From contig JAZAYU010000005.1 of the NCBI GenBank assembly GCA_038501625.1, positions 10,937,484 through 11,001,483 on the forward strand: a stretch of DNA of 64,000 nucleotides, given 5' to 3'. Below are positions 1-13,107 of the stretch, piece after piece. This stretch comes from Corbicula japonica. Its lineage: Eukaryota; Mollusca; Bivalvia; Venerida; Cyrenidae. Positions within the stretch are counted from its first letter, which is position 1; every line of letters starts with the position of its first letter. Position numbers and translations under genes: made by a program. The notes under the pieces are model-generated. The model ran no database searches. It was not told the DNA's origin and saw only the letters and a list, made by a program, of their open reading frames with translations.

Positions 1-2295
1 AATGCAGGGACTCGAAAAGCAGGAAAAAGTTATTAATAGAAGACACGCTTTTCTTAAGGATCACACAATTTACGAGTTTCTGCATGCTTTTGCGCAAGTT
101 GTTTTATACTGACTGCAACTTTCCATCACATATAAATTTTACCATTGACTAAACGAACTGTCTCTGATTTGGATCTTTCTTCCTGTATCAATCGTTGCAG
201 TATAAAATACAATAACTCATTTTTTCATAAAGCCTTTAGTGTTTTAGTATTTTTAAAGGAGATTTAAAAAGTACCAAAAATCACGACTTTTAAGAAAAAT
301 AGCGACAAACTGTATTGTTAACTGCAAAGCTGGGTTGCAGTTAAAAATTAAATATATTCTGGAAATTATTTTAATAAATTCAATAAAACCTACAAAATTA
401 AAGAAACTTACCATTTTATACGAATGATAATCCGTCCGCAAGAAAAATAGATTCAGTCGGTTTAGTTACGAAGACGCAAGGATTGATTTTTGATCTTCCG
501 AACTTTAAAAATACATTCAATGAAAGGAAATTTACCTTTTCAAACTTTCAATATGAAAATAAGTAAAAGGACGAATTTGTATACGATTTTAATAAATAAA
601 GTTACTGTTTACATAAGTCGGCAAGACAGTTGATCCTTTTAGAAGCCGTGATACAGATTATATGCAAAGTACATTGAAGTTTAAACAAATGTTTACTTAA
701 ATAATTAGCGGTTTGTTGACGGTTATGATGGTATATATGTTTTCAAAAATGTTGAGATGACAAATAAATTTGATATCCGAGGCTTCCAAATAGCTACCAA
801 AATTTGATTAAAAAAAACACATACACACTGTGTCATAAATGTCCCCGATTACTTTATATGTTTAATCTTTTATTTAAGTCTCATCATTGTACATACAATT
901 AACATCATATATACATACTTAAATTGTACAATGCCACTCAATTAGAGTTACAAGAGACTGTGTAACATTATGTCTTAAAATACTAAATTAAAAGACTAAA
1001 AGAGACCATACAGGCAGGGTTAATCACATTGAAGTTGAATTTATGTTGGATAAATGTCTCCGATTGCTTATAATGCCTCCATATAGGGTACGAAACTTGT
1101 GACAAGCAATAGGTTTGATGGCGGTGCAGATTTAAATGAGTTATCTTCTCAAGTTTATTGTTATTATTTATTTATTTATTTATTTATTTATTATTAGTAG
1201 TAGTAGTATTACAATGGATTTGGGATGATGTAAACTTTAATTTTAGTTCGATAACAGCAAGGGATAAACATATTCGTGAAAATTACCATGACCTTCATTT
1301 CAGGTCCTTAGTTTCCATGAAACCTCAAAATCTTGAGCGTTTCATAAATACATCTAACGCTTAGACCACTTAATTTTATCCATTGATCGTAAAACAAAGT
1401 CCACAAAGATCAATGCAGTAAGTTGGAGCCTTCACCTCCATCTGAACGGCTGCTCCGAGTCCCTTAATAGGCCAACTGCAAGGTCGTGGTTTTACGCCAC
1501 TACATTGCTGATGTAAGCATAGTTTGTGTGACATTACTTTTTTGTTGTTGTTTATTCCCAGTTTATGGACCCTCCCGCCTCTGACCGAAGACATTATGTG
1601 TGGTCCGTGTGTGACATTACTGTGCTCTAGAATAGTCTAAATAGGATGAGCGCGTCCAATAAAATGAATTGGAAACAAGCAGACTTGTGTTCCAATGGAA
1701 ATAGTGGGACTAAGAGCAAATCAGCAGTTCGATTTTTCTAGCTTTGGAAATAGCCGTACCCTAGCTAAGATTCATATAAAGCATGTGAGCAAGCCAATAA
1801 CTAGTCCGTTCAAGTGGCATTAGAATGAGAACTGTTGAAATCTTATAATTTGAAATTATACTAATCTCGCGATTTTCATTTCTCTTTATCTTTATAATGA
1901 GGTGATCAAGCCCAGAAAGGCGAGCATTTTAATAACTAAATGTGATAAGAATTTCAACAGGTTTTAATAATAGCAGATAAAATGAACCATTTAATCTCTG
2001 TAAACTGCCTGTTTATCAATCTTCATTTAATACATTTATTGAAAGAAACGTTATTTGAATCGAAGAGTTCAGTCTATCTAAGATGATAATACATTACAGA
2101 TCTGTCAAAAGGAATTGTCACAGATTTCGCCTTTGTTATGCAGAATTCCAATCTTTCTTGTGCAATGTAAATGACAAAATTACATGTCTTAGAGGTCTGG
2201 CACAAAATCTACAATGTTTGCTTCTTGGTCAGAAATTACGAATGAATCAAAAAGCAAACGGTGAAGATCCAATCAGATCTGCCAGCTGATCAAGC
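1..2295. other. No gene recognised; AT-rich flank
   Basis: Only short chance reading frames are visible. A (TTAT)n microsatellite followed by a few TAG triplets lies at about 1158-1209. On the minus strand, about 200 down to 110 reads as a short open stretch (a Q/E/R-rich helix-like peptide) ending at a GTAAAA donor-like site. It could be an exon of a gene beyond the window, but I cannot place it in any family. Confidence 0.5.
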
Positions 2296-2440
2296 CTGAA
2301 GGTTATAAAGCTGAGTTTGGAAACCAGTCTCAAATCTCAAGCATCTGATTGGCTGAAATGGCGACCAGTCGCCATTTCAGCCAATCAGATGCTTGAGATT
2401 TGAGACTGGTTTCCAAACTCAGCTTTATAACCTTCAGCCC
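2296..2440. mobile_element. Family A hairpin MITE, copy 1
   Basis: This near-perfect palindrome of about 145 bp starts with an AAGGTTATAAAGCTGAG-type arm and ends with its reverse complement. The centre is GGCGACCAGTCGCC, flanked on both sides by the CATCTGATTGGCTGAAAT arm. At least a dozen related copies lie in this window, at 6329, 9194, 30998, 44874, 46697, 49604, 50236, 51131, 56370, 56743, 58243 and 60562. It has no coding capacity, which fits a non-autonomous DNA transposon. This copy sits inside a family B repeat. Confidence 0.85.
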
Positions 2441-2608
2441 TGGATCTACACTGTTGCACATGCAAAAAAAACCCTAAATATAAGGAGTAAAGGGTTAAAA
2501 ACACTAAAAATGGTGTTTTCACTGGACAGCAAATTAATCTGCCCACAAAGTGCTGAGTGGTAGCATAACAAAACAAGATATGTTTTCAAGATGATTTTTT
2601 CATGTACA

Positions 2609-2614
2609 TTTATT
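2609..2614 (-). promoter_or_regulatory. Candidate poly(A) signal of USB1
   Basis: TTTATT on the plus strand reads AATAAA on the minus strand. It lies about 310 bp beyond the USB1 stop codon, on the far side of the 27-bp minisatellite. If it is used, the whole minisatellite is in the USB1 3' UTR. Confidence 0.4.
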
Positions 2615-2630
2615 TTACAAAACAAATCTA

Positions 2631-2909
2631 GAGTGCACAGGCACTTCAGTTTTTTATAGAGTGCACAGAAACTTCAGTTTTTATGGAGTGCACAGAAACT
2701 TCAGTTTTTATGGAGTGCACAGAAACTTCAGTTTTTATGGAGTGCACAGAAACTTAAGTTTTTATGGAGTGCACAGAAACTTCAGTTTTTATGGAGTGCA
2801 CAGAAACTTCAGTTTTTATAGAGTGCACAGAAACTTTAGTTCAGAAACTTCAGTTTTTATGGAGTGCACAGAAACTTTAGTTTTTATAGAGTGCACAGAA
2901 CCTTCAATT
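2631..2909. repeat. 27-bp minisatellite in USB1 3' UTR
   Basis: About ten head-to-tail units of roughly 27 bp each contain GAGTGCACAGAAACTTCAG followed by a T-run and ATG. One unit (around 2839-2860) is partly duplicated. The period is a multiple of three, so one frame stays open, but I treat that as a by-product. The array ends about 12 bp from the USB1 stop codon. Confidence 0.9.
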
Positions 2910-2920
2910 TTTATGTCCAG

Positions 2921-5900
2921 TTATGTATCCAGCTGAAATACAAAGCTTTTGTTTCCAGTCTTCATGTGTAGCTGATCAACATAGAAGTATTTCATTTCAG
3001 TATTTTCTTGCAGGGCAGTCTCCATTACAATCTGAAAAGACAACATTAAGTTATAATTTTAACCATTTACTCCGTATTTTTACACGTTTTAACCCTTTCC
3101 CATACAGACACACCTTTATTGCTAGGGCGAACAGTTTAGATCCAGATCCACATCCGTGCCGTCTGATCAGGATCTAAACTGTTCAATTTTTGATTCATTA
3201 GGTTATTTCTGACCAAAATGCGACAAGTGCAGATCCTGATCAGAAGGCACGGATGTGCCAGCTGATCTGGATCTAAACTGGTCGCACATGCGTAAAAATG
3301 CGCATCTGATCTGAATATGCACTGGTCACATCTTAGTCAGAAACAACCTAATGAATCTAAACTCAAACAGTGTAGATTCTTATAAGATGGCACAAATGTG
3401 CTGGCTGATCTGGATCTACAATGTTTTTTCCACGCAATAAAGGCATATCTACATTTTATGGGGTAAAGGGGTAACCCATTGCTATTGTCACATTACTGAC
3501 CAGTGTAGATTTGGAACAACCTGTATGGCTGTGCAGTTGTTCCGAGTCCATTGGTTTCATTAGGGAAGGGAGGATCTTTTTTTTGGGCAGTAATATTGAC
3601 TTTTTGTGGGGATTTTGTCCAGAAAGATGTAAAATATCATGTAACAAACTGCATGATAACTGTAAAGAAAAGTCTAAATTAAAAAGAGGCATAACTGCTC
3701 AAGGAAATTCAGATTATCAAATACAGATAATATATACAGGTCACAAGGCCCCCCCCCCCAATAAAAACCCTGTAGTAATTTTGAGCACATCCAAGAGTAA
3801 AGTGATGACCGCTTTTGAGTAAAGAAAGTTAAAACATAGATATATTATAAATGTGAATAAACGAACACCACTGGAAAACAAATCAATTTAACACTTAGTA
3901 CCTTAATGGATACACTTTAAATCCTAAGGGATACTGGCACAGGTAAAGATCAACCTGCACATCTGTGTTGTCTGATCAGGATTTATACTAGTTGCATATA
4001 GATTCATTTGGTAACTTATGACTACACTGCATGGCTTTGCAGGCTGATCTGGTTGCCAACAGAATATAATGTCATAGCCATGGAGTAATGGGTTAAACAC
4101 TTACCTTCAGTTTTTGCATAGCTGCCTCTGAAACACTTGTGGTAACATCTCCCAGACACCACCCAATACTAACATGGAACACTGGAGGCTGAACATAAAA
4201 CATTGTACAATATTTTAATATTTCATGCAATGATTGCAATTTTACTGAATACAAAATTTAGTTTCAAAGATAAGTATCAACATGATTCATTTGGTCCAAG
4301 TCACAGGAAAAGGTGCTTCCGTTTTTTTTGTTTACATTTTAGTTGTTACTTTACTTGGAAAGAACTAACATTTATCTTTTATTTTCTCATAACTGATTTT
4401 GGGGATTTTACTAAACATTTTGACTACATAAAATTAATTTAATCATGAAATGCAAAAAAGCAATGTCGTCTGCTCAACTTTATAACATCATTTCAAGGAT
4501 TGACATTTGCTGTTTTGAGACACATTTCCCCATGACTAGCCTCATTTCAGGATTGCTGTTTATTTCTTTTCATAGATTTTCAACACAACATCTTTACATA
4601 CAAAAATCCTCTCATTTTTTTTTATAAAACAAACAATTGTTTTTATAATAACCTCCAAAAGAAACATTTATTTATTTATTTTTTTTTATTTTTTTTTTTT
4701 TGGTAGAATCATTTTGGTAAGTTCTTTAATATTCAATAGTCACATTTGTACAAACCTATGTTTATGTTTGACATAATTTTTGTAAATTTGTGGACCAGTT
4801 CAATCATGCAACCCACGATAATTTGTAGCTCATGAATTGTAGATAAATCACCATAATCATCATAATGTTGTTTGATTTGTCATACCGGATGTAAACATTA
4901 TAAGTTGAAACACTTGCAATAATATTTTCTAAATTCCTTCATTTTCTATATGATGGTGTTAATGAATCTGTACCAAAGTATTGTTTCAATAGTTAGGCTC
5001 TAATTAAATATAGGTATTAAAAATGATTCTATTAAAAATAATATAGACAGAAAATCACAAATGTGTTTGTGCGCTTCAAAATAAAGATTCTAAAGATCTA
5101 GTGCAGGATTCACTTTTTTGTGAAACTGGAAAACATGCTTTGCCTTCCAAAAATTAAACTTAAATGTTGAGTGTGTTACACTAAAATAAATATTAGAAAT
5201 ATGTTTTAGTTTATAAGTCTTTTGAACCACAAAAATATTATGTTTCATGACTGACTGAATTAACGGAGACAGCAGAATTCAATCTGTGAGGATTTCCCTT
5301 ATCAGCCAGTCAATAATTTACCTGGTAATATTTTTGCAGTTTATATTCCTCGAAACATAAATCCACTTCTGCTACATAATTCTGTAATAAATCATCCGCA
5401 GAGGACACCGATAATGTCAGGAAAGACCTAAAAAGCATTTTCACCACATATTATTATTATTTGGCATTTTCTTTTATAGTGGAGCAATTCAATACATAAT
5501 GTACTATATACAATTACAGATAATTCATGCCCATGCAACTCTTAGGAGGCAGGCAGGCAGGACTTTAAACATCAAAAACAACAATCAGATAAACCCATAC
5601 AAGCTTTGTAAGGAAGCTGTCTTTGAACGAGAATTTGTAACTGTTTATTTCACAATTTTACTGACAGTTATACATTTTTGTTAAAGGATAAACACATCGT
5701 TATACTAATATAACTGAAATTGTATATGAATATGACTGTCTAGTTTCCAAGTTACACACATTTCTGTGCAAGAACAAAAGTTTTTTATCGCTCTACATTC
5801 ATTGTTCATAGGAGTGCTATAAAAAATTCGTCTTTAAAACCAATTCAGATAGTTTCCAACATCATTTACATAGTTTACATCATTTTTGGGTTTGTTTTGT

Positions 5901-8900
5901 CTCAAGAAAATGTATGTTTCCCCCATTTAAACCCTGTATGGCATGGGCAAACAGTGTAGATCCAGATCAGCTGGCATATCTGTCAGTAATAACCTAATAA
6001 ATAAAAAAGGGAACAGTGCAGATCCTATTCTGACAGACAGAGCCAATGTTCTGTGCACTGTTAGCCCATGCCATAAAAGCATGTATATGGCAAAAAGGGT
6101 TAAGTGGCAATAGTGGTAATAGAGACTTTCTTTGTAAAATAATACTTCCAAATTGTTTTATGTTGGCTTTAAGTCAACCATCAACTCTTGCCAATTAGCA
6201 ACTGTGTCATGTGAACGGTGTGGAAATAAAATTCATAATGTCAATAAACAGAAAACTACAGCAATTTTTTTAACCCTTTACTCCATAGTGTATAGCTGTT
6301 ACTCATGAGCTAACAGTGTAGATCCAGTTCCCAAGGTTATAAAACTGAGCATGGAAACCAGTCTCAAATCTCAAGCATCTGATTGGCTGAAATGGCGACT
6401 GGTTGCCATTTCAGCCAATCAGATGCTTGAGATTTGAGACTGGTTTCCAAACTCAGCTTTATAACCTTCAGCCCTGATCAGCTGGCATATTAGAGCCATC
6501 TCATCAGGATCTCCACTGTTCACTTTTTGAATCATTTTATTTCAATTTTTGACAAAGAAGCAAACAGTGTAGGTCCTGATCAGATGGCACAGGTGCATCA
6601 GTTGATCTGGATTGACACTGTTCACACATGAGATAAAACCCATATATTTTTGTAGCAAAGCATTAAGCTTTCTGTCAGTTTTAAAAACTCCATTCATTGT
6701 TCACACAATTTTACTAAAATTTATAACCTGAACTAACTACCTTTACAGCAACCTATATAGACCCTTGATCTGACTGTGTCTGTACTAGTTTCAAATGTAA
6801 TAAATTCTGTGGTTAGGGCTGACTGATGAAAAGTAAAATGGGTAAAGTACAAACCTTGTTTTCTCGTCATTTGTGAGAACATCTACTCCATCAATTTCAC
6901 AACAACAGCTAAGAGTGAAAAAGATAAAACATGTAAGATTAGACATAAAATACATGTAAGAATATTTCTACATTAAGAAATGAGTTAGATAAACATGTTA
7001 TAAACTACAAGAGGGTCCATGGGACCCTGGGTCGCTCACCTGCGAACATCTGTTCAATGGTTCGGACAAAAATTAAGACCACTAGAGTGCAGACAAGCTT
7101 TTTCTATAATTTGACCTAGTGACCTAGATTTCAAGGTCACATGACCCAGTTTCGAACTTGACCTAGATATCATCGAGATAAACATTCTGACCAAGTTTGA
7201 AGAAGATCGCATCAAAATTAAGACCGCTAGAGTGCGGACAAGCTTTTTCTATAATTTGACCTAGTGACCTAAATTTCAAGGTTACATGACCCAGTTTCGA
7301 ACATGACCTAGATATTATTGGGATAAACATTCTGACCAAGTTTGAAGAAGATCTGACCAAAATTACGACCACTAGAGTGCGGACAAGCTTTTTCTATAAT
7401 TTGACCTAGTGACCTAGATTTCAAGGTCACATGACCCAGTTTCGAACTTGACCTAGATATCATTGGGATAAACATTCAGACCAAGTTTGAAGAAGATCGG
7501 ACCAAAATTACGACCACTAGAATGTGGACAAGCTTTTTCCATAATTTGACCTAGTGACCTAGATTTCAATGTCACATGATCCAGTTTCGAACTAGACCTA
7601 GATATCATTAGGATAAACATTCTGACCAAGTTTAAAGAAGAACAGACCAAAATTACAACCGCTAGAGTGCAGACACGCTTTTTCTTTAATTTGACCTAGT
7701 GACCTAGTTTTAAGGGTCACATGACCCAGTTACGAACTTGACCTAGATATCATTAAGATTAACATTCTGTTCAAGTTTAAAGAAGATTGCACTATAATTA
7801 AGACTGCTAGAGTGCAGACAAGCTTTTTCTATAATTTGACCCAGTGATCTAGATTTCAAGGTCATATGACCCAGTTTCGAACTTGACCTAGATATCATTG
7901 AGATAGACATTCTGACAAAGTTTGAAGAAGATCGCACCATAATTAAGACCGCTAGAGTGCAGAAAAGCTTTTTCTATAATTTGACCCAGTGACCTAGATT
8001 TTGAGGTCAAATGACCCAGTTTCAAACATGACCTAGATATTTTTTAGATAAACATTCTGACCAAGTTTAAAGAAGATCGCACCATAATTAAGACTGCTAG
8101 AGTGCGGACAAGCTTTTTCTACAATTTGACCCAGTGACCTAGATTTCAAGGTCACATGACCCAGTTTCGAACTTGACCTAGATATCATTGAGATAAACAT
8201 TCTGACCAAGTTTGAAGAAGATTTTACCAAAATTCCGTCGCTAGAGTGCGGACAACAATTGTGGACGGACGGACGGACGAACCCCCCTCACAAAAGCTCA
8301 CCCTGTCACTACATGACAGGTGAGCTAAAAAACAGTGTTCATCTTAACATTGATATTTTAGGACAACATCAAGCTGAACCAGAAGTCTAAGGAAAAGAAG
8401 TGATACTGCCTATTTCATAAGGTTAAACATGTACTTCTGACCAAGAAATCACCCACTGGTGTAGATCCAGGTCCAAGTCGGCACAAATGTGCCAGCTGAT
8501 CTGGATCTAGAGTGGTTGCCCAAGTGATAGCCATATCCATGGAGTAAAGGCTTAGTTGGCCAAAAAATGCAAGGAAGAGATAATTCAGTTATTTTAAAGG
8601 CAAAGTTATAGTTAATGTAAAATGCACACTTTTTTATTTCTTCCTTTGTTAATTCCTTTAATTCTCTTTGAATGTTTAAAATATGCTACAGAATATTTGA
8701 TTATTTAAATAACTGCAAAGAACAAATACCTTATTCATTACATATTTATTAAAAACTAAAATATAATAAATGGTTATGAACTGAACCATATACATCAATA
8801 AAAAATACCTCACCCTTCTATTCCAGCAAACTGTTTAGCAAGTGAGTCACTGATGTCCTGTATCCAGTGATGGCGTATGGTTACTGTACGCGAGATACTG

Positions 8901-10152
8901 ATGTGATAGTCATCCATGGGGTGAAACTCTAGAGGTCTCAGACACTTGAACAACTCTTGCTGCATTCTAAAGAAATGTTCATCTGTTTCATCTGTATAAA
9001 AAGTAAATGATCAAAATAACTAGGACAATTTTGTTTTATAGACTTAATTATAGAAGTTGCACCCTGCCTTAATCCACAATGTGATAAAAAACTAAAGACT
9101 ATCATCAGTTATATGTCACTATACACAAAATTTATTTACAAATATGTAACAAGGAAACTTTAAAAGCTACTAAGCTTGACAAATATGAAATACTGGGCAC
9201 AAGATGATAGATCATAAAACTAAATCAGGAAACCATCTCAAATCTCAAGCTTGAGATTTGAGACTGATCTCCAATCTCAGTTTTATGATGTTGGGCCCTG
9301 AAGGCTTGGGATTACTGAGCCTATTGATTTGATTTGAAGACTTTATATAAATTATAATATTTTAGAGTGTGAACCAATTAGCATTAATCTAATGACTAAT
9401 TCTCAATAGGGCCCTCTCTAAAAAAATCATTCACATTTTGCAAACACTGAGGTTGCCCAGTTCCCTTCTTGGTGTGGGAAAGATCGGACACGACCAGCAT
9501 GCTGTTTAGGGTCATCCTTCATTCTTCCTGCATCATTTCTCTCACTGAACAAGCCCCTGATGTCGTCTGGAACTGGTAATGGCATTCCTGATATTCCACT
9601 CGTTGTACTGCAATTAGAGTAAACAAAACTCTTTAATAAATAATGTCATTTGAAAGAGACATATCTCAAACATTAGTTAATACCCATGCAAATCATGTGC
9701 ATCTAACCTAGTCGACAGTTTAGTCTCTACATGTATAACAATCTAAACGTTTTGGTTTTCCAAACAAATGTTGGTCCTTTTTATTGGTGACTAATTTAGT
9801 AATTAGATCTTTTTTGATGCAAGAATCAACACATTGTATTGTCAGGACTGGAAATGTGATGAGTCACCCTTAAATTACCAATAAACTAATATCTGTTCGC
9901 ATTTCCATGATAAAATATTTATCTTAACGTTAGTCCTAAGCACCTGCGTAAAAGAAAAATGTCCGAAATACTAATAATCCGGCAACACCACTGCTTTGAC
10001 GCGAAAACTAATGACATTAATGTTTCTTAGCTCGCTGGAAACTATGAAATGTTTCTTTTGTACCATTGTTTAACTTCCGCTTGATTTTTGGACTTTAATG
10101 CAGTTTCTTCTTCAGAGTCTTCAGAACTCGAGTAACTTACTAGCACAGACAT
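2921..10152 (-). CDS. USB1: USB1, U6 snRNA 3'-5' exonuclease/phosphodiesterase (7 exons)
   Basis: USB1 (Mpn1) trims the oligo(U) tail of U6 snRNA and leaves a cyclic phosphate end; it acts in the nucleus. Exons, transcription order (high to low coordinates): 10152-10064, 9607-9435, 8991-8814, 6908-6855, 5427-5322, 4188-4105, 3031-2921. Every intron is GT-AG and all phases join, giving 795 nt = 264 residues plus stop; the human protein has 265. The N-terminus is MSVLVSYSSSEDSEEE, like the acidic-serine start of the human protein. Exon 2 holds HAGRVRSFPHQEGNWAT. The two 2H-phosphoesterase motifs are HIS (residues 117-119, exon 3) and HVS (205-207, exon 6, in FHVSIGWCLGD). The C-terminus is MKTGNKSFVFQLDT. 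Intron 3 carries a Helentron-like element. I worked out the exons by hand from similarity; the exon 1 donor (GTACAA) is the least certain boundary. The gene looks intact. Confidence 0.93.
3110..3300. repeat. Family B hairpin repeat (GATCAGGATCT family)
   Basis: Two inverted arms of about 50 bp surround a TTTTTGATTCATTAGG-type centre. They carry GCACGGATGTGCC, CTGATC(A/T)GGATCT and AACTGTTCGC motifs. Further full or partial copies lie at about 3310-3430, 3930-4095, 5925-6090, 6283-6640, 8455-8545, 24565-24650, 30745-30820, 36905-37060, 46845-48800 (split), 50115-50235 and 50745-50945. It has no coding potential and is probably a non-autonomous dispersed repeat. Confidence 0.75.
5925..6090. repeat. 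Family B hairpin repeat
   Basis: This is a diverged copy of the family seen at 3110-3300, with GATCCAGATCAGCTGGCA on the left and GTGCACTGTTAGCCCATGCC on the right. It lies in the USB1 intron between exons 4 and 5. Confidence 0.65.
6283..6640. repeat. Family B repeat interrupted by family A MITE
   Basis: The family B sequence breaks after GTGTAGATCCAG (about 6328) and resumes with ATCAGCTGGCA (about 6475). A family A palindrome (about 6329-6474) fills the gap. The junction is at the same place in B as the nested pair at 2277-2460. It lies in a USB1 intron. Confidence 0.75.
6329..6474. mobile_element. Family A hairpin MITE, copy 2
   Basis: A near-perfect palindrome like the copy at 2296-2440, with CCAAGGTTATAAAACTGAG on one side and its approximate complement on the other. 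It is nested in a family B repeat within a USB1 intron. Confidence 0.85.
7006..8326 (-). mobile_element. Helentron/pearl-like element with 145-bp tandem core
   Basis: Read on the minus strand, the element starts at 8326 with a hairpin (AGCTCACCTGTCA... TGACAGGGTGAGCT). A short GTCC microsatellite and about eight 145-bp tandem units follow, and it ends with a GGGTCCCATGGACCC hairpin and CTCTTGT. Units carry GACCTAGATATCAT and AAGCTTTTTCTATAATTTG; the spacing between alternate units is 290 bp. There is no open frame longer than one unit. The layout fits non-autonomous Helentron-type repeats common in bivalves, and the family name is an inference. It occupies USB1 intron 3, in the same orientation as the gene. 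Confidence 0.7.
9040..9738. repeat. Duplicated segment 1 (contains USB1 exon 2)
   Basis: This stretch is closely similar, in the same orientation, to 30830-31692. Both contain a family A MITE, then USB1 exon 2, then an AT-rich intron. Similarity stops at ACATGTATA (about 9738). In the second copy the following sequence instead matches 13808 onward. Confidence 0.8.
9194..9299. mobile_element. Family A MITE, internally deleted
   Basis: It keeps the GATCATAAAACTAA end and the AGTTTTATGATGTTGGGC end, but the central loop is lost, so AATCTCAAGC meets TTGAGATTTG directly. The fuller counterpart in the duplicated segment is at 30998-31145. Confidence 0.8.
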
Positions 10153-13095
10153 AGCTTTACGTGTATTTGCCAAGGTGTTTAACTCCGCTTTGCTTCTTTC
10201 AAACTCCTTTTAGCAGTTTTCTCCCCTTGAATACCCTCAGACTTATGGTAAACCGTTTGGACCAAAAATCTGTTTCAAGTGTATCTGTATCTGCCATATA
10301 CTCCAAACCCTCTATACAGAGTATTATGTGGAGTGCGCTGTCAGAAACTTTAGGAGTAATATTAAATTATAATGTTTTGGGGAGGTAATTTGGGTTGGTT
10401 TCTGTACCTGCACAGTTATAAAAATGTCATAGATATTAAATAGAGGTCTTTCACATTGTTGTGCGCATGCGTCGTACGACACGTTAGGTGCGGAAAATAT
10501 TGGTTTTATCCTGAACCGACAAGTGAGGGGGCATTTAACTGTGTCATTGCTAACAGAATGAACAGACATGATCACGGTGTCGTCTTAAAGCTAATGATAA
10601 ATTATAATAATAATTATGATAAAGCATAATAAATTCGAGTTTAAAATTTCCGAATATAATAGGCTTAAAACGTCTGGTCGGCAAGATTTGACTGTGAAAA
10701 GCGTAAAACAATCAAAGACGTGGTTGCAACTTATATGAAAACAAATACATTGTGGATTACACGCTACTGTATATTTTCCACAGACACATATATAAGCTTA
10801 TCGAGTTTTTCTGACAAAATGCGTTTACTTCAAGAAATATATTTTATGTTAAATGATCTCTCTAAATTGGAGGTAAACGGATGAATTCAGCAATGTATCG
10901 TCGTTGTATTCAACGCCCGTTAAGCTTTCTAATTATGTTTACTTTGTTTTTATTTCGTCTAAACATATGTTTAAAACTAACATTTACTGTTATCTTTCAT
11001 ATATTTCTTTTATCAGTCCTTGATTTAAATGTTTATGTTTAAGAACTAGAATTCATACTTTGAACACGACCGTTCAACTGTTTATTGTCCCCATATATTT
11101 GACACAATGTTCCCATTCCCATTCTGCCCAGAAAACGATGGTGACATATTGAGGTGTGAAAACTTGTTTGATATCTGACATTTGAGGAGACTTAAAATTA
11201 ATTATCTCAAATCATCAAATTGAACTTAACTGTTATTGTCACTTCAAGCGTTTACTTTTCGAATACCTAAAAATTTTCACGAGTTCAGTCCCATATTTCT
11301 ATAACTATAATTTGTAGCGTTGAAATGGCAGATAATGTAGTAGTTTACGTCTTATTCATGTTATTATAAACATCTTTTTTTTTAAATTGTCAGCAATAGT
11401 CAATAGACAATAGTTTAAGTCGCATTTCATGAATATCTACGTGTTACGGGAATGATGTAGAAAGAAGATAATATTGAAAAGGATAATTAATGAAACATAA
11501 ATTTAACTGAATTTAGAATGGGTTTTACAATTATATTAATTAATATTAAGAAACTTGGTCTTGGTCAGGGCTCCAGAATTTCCTGTTTATTGAGAGATTA
11601 CGTGATAGTGACACGATGCCTCGGGCACACATGTACACAATAGCTTTAAGTGTCATAAAACTAAACTCGGACCTGAATATCGCAGTCCCGTTCATTTGTT
11701 TTGATCCATGGTCATTTTGATTTTAAACAGAAATGAAATATTATATTTCAAAACCTTCAGCGACAACAATTACGAACTTCAACATCAAAATAGGTTTTAT
11801 TTAAAAAAAAATTCTCTGGATTTTTTTTGAATAGTTTTGGTAGGCCTGCCGTCCGGAAATATTCGTTTGGTTCAATCAATTTAACGATTTCTCGGGTTGT
11901 AGCGGGAATCATCCTATTATGTAAATACGTAATAATTTTCTCAAAAGCAAAACACGCAAAACACATATCAACCTAGTCGCCGACGAGCTACATACGAATA
12001 TAATTATATCTCATTCCACTATAAATTATAGCGTTACAAAAAAAAATGCCGTAAAACGGTAAAATGTCCGATAATGTTCGTCTGAATTGTCAATTATACA
12101 GATTTATTTTTAGTAAACACAATTCACGTGTGTATTTTTAGGTTGTATTAAGGTAAATAACTCAGTATTCCTCCGTGGTCCATTCGAATGAAGACCGTTT
12201 CATTATATGCTATTTTGTCTCTTCATCTGGGGGCCTCTTAACCGTTAGAAATCGACCTGTTTGTGACTTGTTTGCAGGAATAACATGTCAGGAAAATAAA
12301 TGAAAGCAATTTCATGCCTATATCTCGTTTGGTAGAGGCGCACTAGTTCCGGAAGAGCGGATGTATATATTTGGCACCGTATTTGCGATACCGCGTTAAA
12401 AATAGGGTCTGTTCGGTTAGAGATCAGTAATTTTCTTACAAGTAAGTTAACCCCCTATTTGCTGTGTGTTTTTCAATAGATGAAATGTAGATCTTCACAG
12501 TCATATATGGTTGTCTAGAAATTAAGATGATAGAAATCATGTTAAATGTGCATTGAATATTGGGAATTTAACATTGAGGTGTATGGGAATTGGATTTACC
12601 TTGGTTCAACCATAAAAAACCCCCAAACAAATCCGTTGGATACTCGCGTCCTGAAAATACCGCGATAAACAATGCTTAAAATGCGCATAAACTTTCTTGA
12701 TGTGCTTGTAAATGATCATAACGTTTTTTTTTATTCTTCGTTGTTTGACTGAACTTACTTATTTATAAATTTGAAATGATTAATCAACATGTTCTTAATT
12801 TTATAATCACTTAGTCATATTAACAATAGTAAACGATGCCCCCTCGCGTGCATTTATCGACTAAATATGCTCTTCAATGTTAGAGAGCGCTAAGGGGAGG
12901 TAACAATGTGAAAGAACTCTATTACAGAAGTCTGGTGTGGTTTGCAGGCAAGTTGCTTTGCCCAGGGTGCTACAGTAAAAGATGAATGATGGATGTTCAT
13001 TGAATGATGAAGAACAAATGATCTGATGGGGGTGATGGATGAGTAGTCTCAATAATTCGACTGCAAGCACAGACCCATTATCATACTAACTTTTT
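10153..13095. other. Gene-free AT-rich region upstream of USB1
   Basis: The USB1 promoter should lie just above 10152, but I see no clear TATA box. The rest shows only short frames without recognisable similarity, homopolymer runs, and no strong inverted or tandem repeat. A minus-strand frame at 11757-11966 (69 codons) was inspected and not recognised. Confidence 0.5.
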
Positions 13096-13107
13096 ACAGA
13101 TGTCTGA

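Noticed and set aside
2661..2936. 91-codon frame made of a nine-residue repeat
   Set aside because: The 27-bp period keeps the frame open. The array lies in the USB1 3' UTR on the opposite strand.
7006..8326. CRISPR-like array
   Set aside because: Units of 145 bp are contiguous with no unique spacers, the host is a eukaryote, and terminal hairpins define a mobile element.
11757..11966. 69-codon minus-strand frame as an exon
   Set aside because: The peptide has mixed composition, but I recognise no family and see no flanking splice signals in phase.
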